From Candidatus Borkfalkia ceftriaxoniphila (GTDB lineage: Bacteria > Bacillota > Clostridia > Christensenellales > Borkfalkiaceae), in contig NZ_SDOZ01000003.1 in assembly GCF_004134775.1 (NCBI RefSeq), positions 231,658 through 295,657 of the forward strand: a stretch of DNA of 64,000 nucleotides, read 5' to 3'. Below the pieces are notes generated by a model, which searched no databases, was not told the origin of the DNA, and worked only from the letters and a program-made list of their open reading frames with translations. A program made the translations under genes and the position numbers. Numbering within the stretch: position 1 is the first letter of the stretch; every line of letters begins with the position of its first letter. This document shows positions 17,913 to 26,261 of the stretch, piece by piece.

Positions 17913-20900
17913 TTAATTCTTTTTGCCTGCAAACTTATCGATGATGAACCATACGGCGCCGACCGTGCCGAAGATACCGACAAGGAGCGCGATGATTCCC
18001 AGCCACTTCGACGCTTTATTCGCTTCCAGTTCTTCGATGCGTTTGAGAGCGGCATCAAGTTGTGCCTGCAAATCTGCGTCCGCCTGTTTACGGGCGTCTT
18101 CTTCCGCTTCGATCGCGGTTTTCGCCGCGGTAAAGGACTCTTCCAACTCCGCGATATCCGCAATCAGGGCTTCTTCGAGTTCGTCGATCGTTGCTTCGAT
18201 CTGATCTTTCAACGCCTTATCGGCAGCCTGGTAACCATCCGTCAAAGTTTTAACGGCATCCGCCACTGCTTTCGCTATTTCCGCCTGCAATTCGGCTTTC
18301 AGATCCGCGTCGGCCCGGCTGTACTTCGTCGTCAATTCCTGCGCTTTCTCGTTGATTTTGTTCAGAATTTCGGTTCTGAGCGCAGCATCGGCATCCGCAT
18401 AATCCTTCGCCAGTTGTTCGATCTCAGCAAGCGCGGCGTTTAAGTCATCGCGCAACTCCGCATCAGCCGCTTCCAGCGCTTCTTTTGCAGCGGCGATCTT
18501 GCCTTCGAGTTCGGTTTTAAGAGCGGCTATATCTTGCGTTGCCTTCTCGATCTTGCCCAGATTTTCCGCAATCGAGTTTTTCAGCGCAGTGTCAGCATTC
18601 TTGTAAGCCTGTTCCAAACCTTCAATGGCCGCGTTGAAAGTTTCTTCGATCTGCTGTTTCAGAGCCGCATCGGCAGCCCCATACGCTTTGGTCAAATCTT
18701 CAACGACCTGATCGATCCTGTCGTTGACCTCTTCGTTTTTCGCGGCGATATCACTGCTCACGTTTTTCAGGCCGAGTACTTTCCCTTCTTCCTTTGCGGC
18801 ATTGAACGCGGTTTCCACTTCGCCCAACTTCGCATACGCATCGGCAAGGACCGCGCGATACGCAGGCATTCCGTTATATACGGCTTTTAAGGTGTTGAGC
18901 ATGACCTCTACGTCAACGGTATAAATTTCATCGGTCACAACGTTTTTATAAAGCGCATCGACCGACGCTGTATAATCGGTTACGAGTACCTGCATTACAT
19001 AAACATTTTTAAACGATTCGTAAGCGGAATTCAGCGCGGCAATGATCGAATTCTCATCGTCGTAAGCGATATCTTTTTGGGTATCGTCGAGTTCGCCGTA
19101 TTTCTTTTCCGCATTCTCCAAACGAAGCATAAATTCCGCGGTATAACGCTCCCCTTCGGGTACGGCTACGATTTCGTTCAATTCCTCTGTCAATGCGGTG
19201 ATCAGATCTTTGGCTTTTGCTTCAACCTCATCGAGCATCGCTTTACCTTCTTTGAGATAATCGGTAACCGCCGCCGTCGCGTCAGGATCTTCCTCGACTT
19301 CCTTCAAGAAAGCCTCATACTCTTCTTTCAGTCCGTTCACTTTTTCAAAAGATACGGAGATCAGATCGGCTACGGCAGTGCCTTCGGGCACAAACTTATT
19401 TACTTCGGCTATCCACGCATCGTACGCGACGGTGAATTCTTTCAGTTTCGTTTCGGCGGCAACGAGCGTAGGATCGAGCAGAGTTTCGGCCCCCTCTTTA
19501 TCTTCATAGTTACGCACCTTATTCTGCAAAGATTCGTCGAGAGCATCATACGCATCTCTCGCCTCGCTGATAGCCGCTGCCTGCGCAAGTGTGATTTTTT
19601 CCACCGAACCGATCTTTACGATCAAGTATTCCACGTGGTACTGCGCATAGTTCTCGGTGGCCGCAAGATAGTTTGCATATTGCTCGGCATAATTTTCACG
19701 GAGATACGCCTGTTCATTTTCCGTCAAAGCGGTATATTCATCTACAACGGGCGTGACCGCCTGATCGAAATTCAACAGATTTTGTTCAAACGCTTCGTCC
19801 AAAGAAATTTCCGCGGTGGGAAGATCAGCCATTTTGCCCGCCAATCCGGAAATTTTATTCAATAAAGCAGTATACTGTTCTACTGCATCCGCATACTTTT
19901 CGTAAGAATCCTTATATTCGTTGCTCTGTTTCAAAACATCCTGCACATTTTGCTCGAAACTCTCAAAAAACTCTTTTGCGGTTTCGACCAGCCCCATATT
20001 CTCAATGGTCACAGGATCTTCGATCGCTGCGACTGCCTCCACCCACTGCGTCGCAACATCCATCAGAACTTTAAAAGCCGCTTCTTTTGCCTGTAATTCG
20101 GAATAATTCGAAACAGCCAGTTTTTCCTGATCGCTCAAAGCGTCGTACGCCTTGCGCGCCGCGTTCAATCTTTCGGTAAACTCCACAGAAATGGTAACGT
20201 CGCCAAGATTTTTAATCGCCGTCACCACGGGGTCCACCTTTGCCCAAATAGCGTTCGCTTTTGCCTGATAGTATGCGTACAATTCGCGGCAGGTTTTATC
20301 TGTATCCTGCGGCACGGTTTCGTCGACCGCCGTTTTCTGCTCGGCATCGAGCGCCGTATAAAGACCTTGCACCTTGAGGAATTCGCCGTAGAGATCGCCA
20401 TCGGTTTCAAAGACGCTCAACCCCACGATCGCGGAAACCGCGGTTTCTACCTGCTCATGCATTTTATCGTACGCCGCGCGCGACGCAACCAACGTCGCAT
20501 AATTGGTGACGATAAGGTCTTGTCCTTCCGCCGTGTCGTTATCTTTGATATCTTTATCGAGATTCTCAAAAAGGGCTTCGGCAGCCTGTATTTTACCGTT
20601 GCTCTCTGCGGTATAAGCGACGTCTCCGATCGCGCTGATCGCGTCGATCGTGTTTTGGATGGCAGTTTCGATTTCCGCTATACGCGCTTCGATCGCTTCA
20701 AGGTCTGCAATATTCGATACGAGCGACTGCAAATCATTAAAATTATTTGCGGAGACTGAATCCATTGCATTGTATTCGGACAGCGCCCCGTAAGCGGATC
20801 TTGCCGCTTTGACTTTGCCCGCTTCCGTATAGCAAACGTCGTCGTTAATGATATCCGAAAGGTCCGCGATTTCGGTCATGACTGCGATTGCCTTGTCATA

Positions 20901-21731
20901 CTGCGCCCGCAACGCTTCCACGGCAGCCGCGTAGAAAGCATAATTCGAAACCGTTTCCTGCTCGGCGGTAAGCGCGGTAAAATCTTTACCGTAGATATCG
21001 AATAAGGCCGCGGTCGCACTGTTTTCTATCGTTTCGTCAAGAGCGCCGCCATCCTCCGTGAATTTATAGCCGATCGAATCCGCGCTGTCCGCAACGATAT
21101 ACAGCGCAGCGCCTGCTTCCTCACTATATATCTGCATTTCTTGGGTATCGGAATTGTAGTATTGAATCCGATCGATGGCGGCAACGGCGGCGGCGATCTT
21201 CTCCCCGATCGCATTCATTTGCGTTCTGGCTTCCGTTAAATTATCGGTCAATCCCAAAACGCCGTTCAGATAATCGGCAACGGCGGTATGACTCCCGTCC
21301 GTATACTTATTATAAATGGCCTCGTAACCTTGTAACTCCTCGTTCTGCGTATATAAAAGTTCGTTACCGTTCATTTTATGTATTCTGAAATAAAGGGTAG
21401 ACGTGGCGAAGGACTCCAATTCGAGAGGCTCTCTGAAAATTTCCAAAACCTTATTATAGACAGCCATAACCTCTTCGCTCGCCCCTTCCACATAAAGGCT
21501 TTTCGCCCGTTTAAAGGCAAGTACGTACCCGCTCTCGGCAAAGAGATCTTCGGTATACATCGAATCGTCTTCTTTCGCCAAGTTGGTTTTAACGTGATTT
21601 TCGAAGGCTTCAATCTGTTCTTGGCTTGCTGCATACGCCGACTTGTTGAGGGTCCCAACAAACAGACAGCAAACAGCAATCAGAACAACGGTCAATACCG
21701 CGATAATTCCCGTTTTCATTGTCTTTGTCAT
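17913..21731 (-). CDS. Giant helical-repeat surface protein with N- and C-terminal membrane segments
   Basis: The 1272-residue protein starts with a signal peptide (about 1-34, ending SAYA/A) and ends with a membrane helix (WLGIIALLVGIFGTVGAVW) and the tail FAGKKN, so it should be anchored with its body outside the cell. Residues 150-900 hold about eight degenerate helical repeats of the type I..IG.V.....I..AR.AYDAL...QK..V.NY..L..AE. The last 300 residues before the anchor are a heptad-rich coiled coil with repeats such as DADAALR and ADADLKAEL. No catalytic domain is seen. It resembles Firmicute surface stalk or spacer proteins; its function is unknown. AAGGAG precedes the ATG. Confidence 0.9.
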   Translation of the reverse strand: MTKTMKTGIIAVLTVVLIAVCCLFVGTLNKSAYAASQEQIEAFENHVKTNLAKEDDSMYTEDLFAESGYVLAFKRAKSLYVEGASEEVMAVYNKVLEIFREPLELESFATSTLYFRIHKMNGNELLYTQNEELQGYEAIYNKYTDGSHTAVADYLNGVLGLTDNLTEARTQMNAIGEKIAAAVAAIDRIQYYNSDTQEMQIYSEEAGAALYIVADSADSIGYKFTEDGGALDETIENSATAALFDIYGKDFTALTAEQETVSNYAFYAAAVEALRAQYDKAIAVMTEIADLSDIINDDVCYTEAGKVKAARSAYGALSEYNAMDSVSANNFNDLQSLVSNIADLEAIEARIAEIETAIQNTIDAISAIGDVAYTAESNGKIQAAEALFENLDKDIKDNDTAEGQDLIVTNYATLVASRAAYDKMHEQVETAVSAIVGLSVFETDGDLYGEFLKVQGLYTALDAEQKTAVDETVPQDTDKTCRELYAYYQAKANAIWAKVDPVVTAIKNLGDVTISVEFTERLNAARKAYDALSDQEKLAVSNYSELQAKEAAFKVLMDVATQWVEAVAAIEDPVTIENMGLVETAKEFFESFEQNVQDVLKQSNEYKDSYEKYADAVEQYTALLNKISGLAGKMADLPTAEISLDEAFEQNLLNFDQAVTPVVDEYTALTENEQAYLRENYAEQYANYLAATENYAQYHVEYLIVKIGSVEKITLAQAAAISEARDAYDALDESLQNKVRNYEDKEGAETLLDPTLVAAETKLKEFTVAYDAWIAEVNKFVPEGTAVADLISVSFEKVNGLKEEYEAFLKEVEEDPDATAAVTDYLKEGKAMLDEVEAKAKDLITALTEELNEIVAVPEGERYTAEFMLRLENAEKKYGELDDTQKDIAYDDENSIIAALNSAYESFKNVYVMQVLVTDYTASVDALYKNVVTDEIYTVDVEVMLNTLKAVYNGMPAYRAVLADAYAKLGEVETAFNAAKEEGKVLGLKNVSSDIAAKNEEVNDRIDQVVEDLTKAYGAADAALKQQIEETFNAAIEGLEQAYKNADTALKNSIAENLGKIEKATQDIAALKTELEGKIAAAKEALEAADAELRDDLNAALAEIEQLAKDYADADAALRTEILNKINEKAQELTTKYSRADADLKAELQAEIAKAVADAVKTLTDGYQAADKALKDQIEATIDELEEALIADIAELEESFTAAKTAIEAEEDARKQADADLQAQLDAALKRIEELEANKASKWLGIIALLVGIFGTVGAVWFIIDKFAGKKN

Positions 21732-21846
21732 GATAACTTCTCCTTATTTGATTTCATTTTGACAAATATCTTTTTAAAAAAGATCGACTTTTGCCGTTAC
21801 AATAAAAATCACCGCCGCCGAAACGAGCAAAGAGATCTATTAAATG

Positions 21847-21941
21847 CCTTTTTTTGTCGGCTGAAAAGCCGATAAAAAAAGGGACTAGTCCCTTTTTTTG
21901 TCGGCTGAAAAGCCGATAAAAAAAGGGACTAGTCCCTTTTT
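21847..21941. repeat. Tandem twin-palindrome element, site 2 (44-bp unit x 2)
   Basis: A 44-bp unit is repeated exactly (21847-21890 and 21891-21934), followed by seven bases of a third copy. Each unit has a 36-bp near-perfect palindrome (one G/A difference) with a TCGGCT-GAAA-AGCCGA core, then GACTAGTC. Both cores are flanked by A and T runs and look like intrinsic terminators. The element lies inside the predicted leader of the giant surface-protein mRNA. Confidence 0.92.
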
Positions 21942-22045
21942 GCGAATCCATCGTTTATGAAAAACTCACAAATTACTACTGTTTATCGCAACAGAATTTT
22001 TAATTGTAAAAAGGCAAAATCTACCTTCCTTCATTTATTGTTAAT

Positions 22046-22074
22046 AGTATATACTGTTATAAAAATTCTGTCAA
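22046..22074 (-). promoter_or_regulatory. Promoter of the giant surface-protein gene
   Basis: On the minus strand a perfect -35 TTGACA (22069-22074), a 17-base spacer and -10 TATACT (22046-22051). The predicted start is near 22039, about 308 bases before the ATG. Confidence 0.85.
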
Positions 22075-22130
22075 GTATTTTTTCCAAAATTTTCCATCTA
22101 AAATACTTGAACAAAAATCAGCCCGCCCGC

Positions 22131-22161
22131 AAAAACCCCGTCCGGGAATTTTCGGACGGGG
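22131..22161 (-). terminator. Terminator after the GH106-like gene
   Basis: Nine-base perfect arms ccccgtccg (22136-22144) and cggacgggg (22153-22161) enclose an 8-base loop, followed on the minus strand by five T residues. It is eight bases past the stop codon. Confidence 0.92.
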
Positions 22162-22168
22162 TAACTTT

Positions 22169-25100
22169 TTAATACAGTTTTACAATCGCATCGCCGAGAA
22201 TACCCTGGGGGATCAGACAATAAGAATCGGTGTAGTCGGCACCCGAAGTCAAGAAGGTTTCGGGACCGTAGGAGGGCGAAAGCACGGAAGTAAGATGCAG
22301 AGGGCCGAACGTATTGCGGCGGGTGAGAGAAACGACGATCTTCAACTCTCCCCTGCAATCGAATACACCGCTTTCGTAGGGCGCGAATGCGATATATTCG
22401 GTATGCGAATTGCCCTCCGCCTTGCTGACCGCGCCGTAGCAGTCGCCGAGCGCGACGCTCACGCGGCAATCGCGGATGCCGGTATGATAGGCGATCGAAC
22501 CGCTGTAAAAAGGCAGCCCCTGTCCCGTGACGTCGCCGAGCGCGAGCGTTTCGGGAAGTTTGCATATCGTCGCCGCGCTCCCCCGTAACGATACGCCGAA
22601 TTCGCCCAAGATATACGCGCATTCGAGATTGAGCGAATCTTCGTACTTCGCCGTAAGGCGGACGACGTTCTCCCCTTTCCTGAGATATGCCGCGGGCAGA
22701 ACGAGTTCGTCGAAACAGGGATCGATCCAATGCCCCGTTATTTTTTTATCGAGAAGTTTTCCGTTGACTTCCACCGAGTAACGTTCGCTCTGCTCCAAAA
22801 CGAAGGACATATCCTTTGCGGGCAGAACGTCTACGCCGAAACGGTAAGTCAAAACGACGGCGTGTTCGCCTGCCTCCGCCTTGGCAATGCCGTACTTTTC
22901 ACGGTACCAGGGCTGGATCATTTCGCCGCCGCGCAGGGGCAAGCCCAGCGTTGAACGGATCTCGCGGTCGATGCGCAGGATCTCCTGCGGTTTTTCGTGT
23001 TCTTTTCCGTCCAAGGACCAGGTCGCGAGATCGAGGGGCAGAACGTTTCTTTCGCTGAGCGTATAGGCAAACGGCCCGTTCAGCCGCACTTGCTCTTTTG
23101 CGTTCTCGACGCGTTTTGCGGGAAGAACGCTGCCCTTTGCGAATACGCGGAACACGCGGCATTCGCCCGGTTCGAAGCGGACGGGAAGTTCGGCGCAATT
23201 TCGCGCCACGCCGTACTCTTCGTCCCTTTCCAAACGGATCTCCTCGATATTCAAGGGAGCGTTGAGCCGCAGCGTCAGCCCATCCTTCGCGTTTTCGCGG
23301 TCTTCGTTGAGGCAGACGAGATAACAGGTATCCCCCTCCTTGCGTACGGTCGTGATGATCTCCGCGGAATTTATTTCGAAAAATCTCTGTTTGGAAAGAT
23401 AGGACAAAATCTCACCGCGTTCGAGCGCGACGCGCGCGCTCTTTGCAAGGAGCGAGGCGGGGATATCGCCCTCTTTCGCGTCGATATATGCGGGAAGATC
23501 GCCCGCGAACAGCACGTCGCCGCCCGCAGCGGCGAATTCTTCGAGCATACGCACGGTAGACGAGCGGACGGTATCCATGCCGCTGACGACGACAACCGTG
23601 TACTTCGACCGCCCGACGATCAGTTTCGCATTGCCGTCTTCCTGTACGATACGGTAATTGCGCGCGAGAATATCCTCGTCCCCGTAATCGAAATCGACCT
23701 GCCCCGTCGTAAGGATCTTAAACAATTTTATGTACGCCTCTTCCAGACGCACGCCCTCTTCAATCGTCAATTCGAAGAGGTTTTTCAGCCAGCCCTTGCG
23801 CGGATACAGCCACATGCTCTCCACGGGATTGAGAACGAGCGTTTCGCAGAGGGGCTCGCCCTTGCTGACGATCTCGTTGAGGCGGGTGAAATAATTTTCG
23901 ACGTAAGGATAGTCGCGGTACCAACCCGACTGATAGAAGATGCTGGCGGGATAGTCGCGCTTTGCCTCGCCTTCCATGGTGTACCAACTCAGATGGTGAC
24001 AGCGAAGATTGATACCGAGAAGCGTCTGCCATGCGCCCACGTCGCGGTGGCTGCGGAAATTGAACTGCCAGCCGGTACAGCCGTACAGTTCGCTCAAAGC
24101 GAATTCCTGTCCCATCTGACGCGCGACCGACTGCACCTGTTTCGCAACCCAATAGGCGCGGTTGCCCTCGGTAAGGATATCCACGCCGGGATAATCCATA
24201 TGCTCGTAATAGCGCTGTACGCTGCCCTGGAAGAGCGTCTGAATGGCGAGGCTGTCCTCGTGCAGGATGTGCCCCGTGGCGATCAACTTATTTTTTTTGC
24301 ACCATTCGTGATAGGGAATCGCCCAGCATTCCAGAAACAGTTGCTGCATGGTTTCAATATAGTAATACATGGTGCGGTTGACTTTGCTGTCCGCGCGCTT
24401 GTAATAGAGTTCGGGAAGTTTCGCCGCCAGATCCATACCGCTCACGGCGCGGTATTTTTCGAACAAAGAATAGGAATACGGCAGCATATTCACGTTGTTC
24501 TTGTTCATCGTGCCGAACCCGTTCAGCAGCGCGCCGCGGTGCGGCTCGTCGGTAAATATGCCGAGCAAGGTCTTGCCGAACAGATCGCCGCATTTCTGTT
24601 TATACCGCTCGTGCGTGCATCTCAAAAACTCCTCCACCGCCTCGCGGTTGAGGGTATCGAGATAGGTGTAACCGTTGTAAAACTCCTGCGTCCGCATATG
24701 CTCGACGAGGTATTTTTTCACGACATAGCCTGCTTTGGGCTGTTCGCCCTCTTTGACGGGATAATAATCGCAAAGTTCGTTGTTTTTATTGAATCTGATC
24801 GCAAAACGGCCCAACTCCTCCGCGATATATACGCCCTCTTCGGGAACGGCGGTTCCGTCGTATTCGGAAATATATTTAAACTGATATTCGAGTTTTTTGG
24901 TCACTTCGCCGCCCGCTGTGCCGGAGGGCCAACGGTCCTCGTCGTACAGCCACGCGGTCATGCCCAATTTTTCCGCTTCTTCCGTGGCGGTGCGGATAAG
25001 ATCGAACCAATCTTCGCCGAGATACTCGGTCGCAAGCCCCGTACGGCTGTGCATGAAAAAGCCGCCGAACCCCATTTCCTTTAAAATATGTACCTGGCGG

Positions 25101-25174
25101 ATCACCTCGTCCTTATCCAGTTTTCCGTTCCAGCACCAGAACGGCAGACCTCGATATTTGTTCATCGTTTTCAT
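22169..25174 (-). CDS. GH106-like glycoside hydrolase (probable alpha-L-rhamnosidase)
   Basis: The 1001-residue protein has no signal peptide, so it should act in the cytoplasm on imported oligosaccharides. The N-terminal barrel carries landmarks of the GH106/related group: PFWCWNGKLD at 11-20, EMGFGGFFMHSRTGL near 33-47 and WLYDEDRWPSG at 75-85. C-terminal beta-sandwich domains follow from about residue 650. Known GH106 members release L-rhamnose, for example from rhamnogalacturonan II; exact specificity here is inferred. AAAGGAG precedes the ATG, next to a small hairpin. It has its own promoter and terminator, so it is a single-gene unit next to the GH95/GH65 operon. Confidence 0.8.
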   Translation of the reverse strand: MKTMNKYRGLPFWCWNGKLDKDEVIRQVHILKEMGFGGFFMHSRTGLATEYLGEDWFDLIRTATEEAEKLGMTAWLYDEDRWPSGTAGGEVTKKLEYQFKYISEYDGTAVPEEGVYIAEELGRFAIRFNKNNELCDYYPVKEGEQPKAGYVVKKYLVEHMRTQEFYNGYTYLDTLNREAVEEFLRCTHERYKQKCGDLFGKTLLGIFTDEPHRGALLNGFGTMNKNNVNMLPYSYSLFEKYRAVSGMDLAAKLPELYYKRADSKVNRTMYYYIETMQQLFLECWAIPYHEWCKKNKLIATGHILHEDSLAIQTLFQGSVQRYYEHMDYPGVDILTEGNRAYWVAKQVQSVARQMGQEFALSELYGCTGWQFNFRSHRDVGAWQTLLGINLRCHHLSWYTMEGEAKRDYPASIFYQSGWYRDYPYVENYFTRLNEIVSKGEPLCETLVLNPVESMWLYPRKGWLKNLFELTIEEGVRLEEAYIKLFKILTTGQVDFDYGDEDILARNYRIVQEDGNAKLIVGRSKYTVVVVSGMDTVRSSTVRMLEEFAAAGGDVLFAGDLPAYIDAKEGDIPASLLAKSARVALERGEILSYLSKQRFFEINSAEIITTVRKEGDTCYLVCLNEDRENAKDGLTLRLNAPLNIEEIRLERDEEYGVARNCAELPVRFEPGECRVFRVFAKGSVLPAKRVENAKEQVRLNGPFAYTLSERNVLPLDLATWSLDGKEHEKPQEILRIDREIRSTLGLPLRGGEMIQPWYREKYGIAKAEAGEHAVVLTYRFGVDVLPAKDMSFVLEQSERYSVEVNGKLLDKKITGHWIDPCFDELVLPAAYLRKGENVVRLTAKYEDSLNLECAYILGEFGVSLRGSAATICKLPETLALGDVTGQGLPFYSGSIAYHTGIRDCRVSVALGDCYGAVSKAEGNSHTEYIAFAPYESGVFDCRGELKIVVSLTRRNTFGPLHLTSVLSPSYGPETFLTSGADYTDSYCLIPQGILGDAIVKLY

Positions 25175-25185
25175 AGCGAACTCCT

Positions 25186-25202
25186 TTCGGCGCAGCGCCG
25201 AA
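25186..25202 (-). promoter_or_regulatory. Small leader hairpin beside the ribosome binding site of the GH106-like gene
   Basis: TTCGGCG-CTG-CGCCGAA forms a 7-bp perfect stem that touches the AAGGAG of the gene. It may modulate translation initiation or protect the mRNA 5' end. Confidence 0.5.
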
Positions 25203-25215
25203 TCTTATTAAATAT

Positions 25216-25245
25216 ATTATACCTTTTCAGTCTTTTTACTGTCAA
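25216..25245 (-). promoter_or_regulatory. Promoter of the GH106-like gene
   Basis: On the minus strand -35 TTGACA (25240-25245), an 18-base spacer and -10 TATAAT (25216-25221). Confidence 0.85.
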
Positions 25246-25344
25246 CCTTCTGGCAAAATCTGTACAAAAAAATTTTCGTTTTGACTGTTTTTGAGCGAAT
25301 TTGCAACAATTTATGCAAACCGCGCAGACGACGCGGCAGAGAAT

Positions 25345-25368
25345 GAGCCGCTTTGAAAAAAGCGGCTC
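25345..25368 (-). terminator. Hairpin at the end of the GH65-GH95 operon
   Basis: Ten-base perfect arms (25345-25354 and 25359-25368) enclose a 4-base loop, a few bases past the stop of the beta-rich protein gene. The T run is on the plus-strand side, not the minus, so termination strength is uncertain. Confidence 0.6.
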
Positions 25369-25373
25369 TATTT

Positions 25374-26243
25374 TTAACGGAACGTAAGGGAAAGATTTTC
25401 GAACGTACAGCGGCAGCGGAAGGTACCAGGGATCTCCCAGCCGAGGTTGGTACTGCCGATCGCCATATCCTCCCAGCGCGCGCCTTTGAGCCAATCCTGC
25501 TCCTTTGCGACGGCAAACGCCTTTTTGATGGAGGGAAGGATATCCATGCGCACGCAATATTTGTGCCCTATGCGGAAGGGCTCTTCCATATATTCGGCGC
25601 GCTTTACGCTGTAAATGACTTTTTCCGTTCCCCTGTCGAGGAAGATCTGCGGGCCGTCGATGACGGCGTGGCGGTTGTCGAAAAGCGGCAGCCCGAACCA
25701 CAGATAATCGGGGCGTCCCTCGAAATCCAGTTTCGTATCGCGGTTATTTTCCACGGTAAAAAACCAACTGATCTGCGCCGCGTGCAGATTGGGATCGTAC
25801 TCTTCGCGGCGCATCAGATTTTCGCACTCGTCCACGCTGAAATCGAGCGCCAGATCCAACGCCTTCATATCGCCGAGATATACGCGGTCGCCCGCCTCGA
25901 TCTTTTGTTCCAGCAAAAGGTGGATCCAGTCCTCACCACTCTTTCTGGGCGCGCCGTATTCTTTGGAAGTATCCGCGAAAAAAGAAAGTTTGCCTTTTCC
26001 CGGCCAGAGCGAAACGACTTTGCTTTCGGTGGAAAAATCGATGCGATCGCCCTCTTTCACCTGTTTCCGATCCGCGCGGAGCGGATGTACCGACGCCCAT
26101 TCCGCGAGCGTCCAGTCCTGCTCCTCAAAAACGTTTTCCCAGGTAAGGGTGTCGAATATTTTGTGACCGCTCTCTTTCGAACTGAAACCTTTGAGCCCGA
26201 ATTTCCCATTGAATTTTACGTCTTTCAATACGCTGTTTTCCAT
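25374..26243 (-). CDS. Cytoplasmic member of an unnamed beta-rich family (NLHxAQ / GWEVPG family)
   Basis: I do not recognise a known family for this 289-residue protein. It has no signal peptide. It aligns along its whole length with the two lipoproteins at 35486 and 36520. Shared signatures are EYGAPRK.....WIHLLLEQ, DPNLHAAQ, YLWFGLPL, an MDILPSIKKA segment and NLGWEIPG near the C-terminus. The composition and spacing suggest a beta-sandwich, perhaps a carbohydrate-binding or glycosidase-like fold. It is the last gene of the GH65-SGNH-GH95 operon, 18 bases after GH95, with AAGGAG before the ATG. Confidence 0.8.
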   Translation of the reverse strand: MENSVLKDVKFNGKFGLKGFSSKESGHKIFDTLTWENVFEEQDWTLAEWASVHPLRADRKQVKEGDRIDFSTESKVVSLWPGKGKLSFFADTSKEYGAPRKSGEDWIHLLLEQKIEAGDRVYLGDMKALDLALDFSVDECENLMRREEYDPNLHAAQISWFFTVENNRDTKLDFEGRPDYLWFGLPLFDNRHAVIDGPQIFLDRGTEKVIYSVKRAEYMEEPFRIGHKYCVRMDILPSIKKAFAVAKEQDWLKGARWEDMAIGSTNLGWEIPGTFRCRCTFENLSLTFR

Positions 26244-26261
26244 TTTATCTCCTTCAATATT

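Larger units (their letters stand above)
21732..22168. other. 437-bp non-coding leader and intergenic region
   Basis: Reading leftward from the GH106-like gene this contains its terminator, then a strong minus-strand promoter (22046-22074), a leader of about 300 bases for the 1272-residue protein, and the duplicated palindrome at 21847-21941 inside that leader. A further AT hairpin (ATCTTTTT/AAAAAGAT) lies about 40 bases before the start codon. I see no gene here. Confidence 0.8.
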
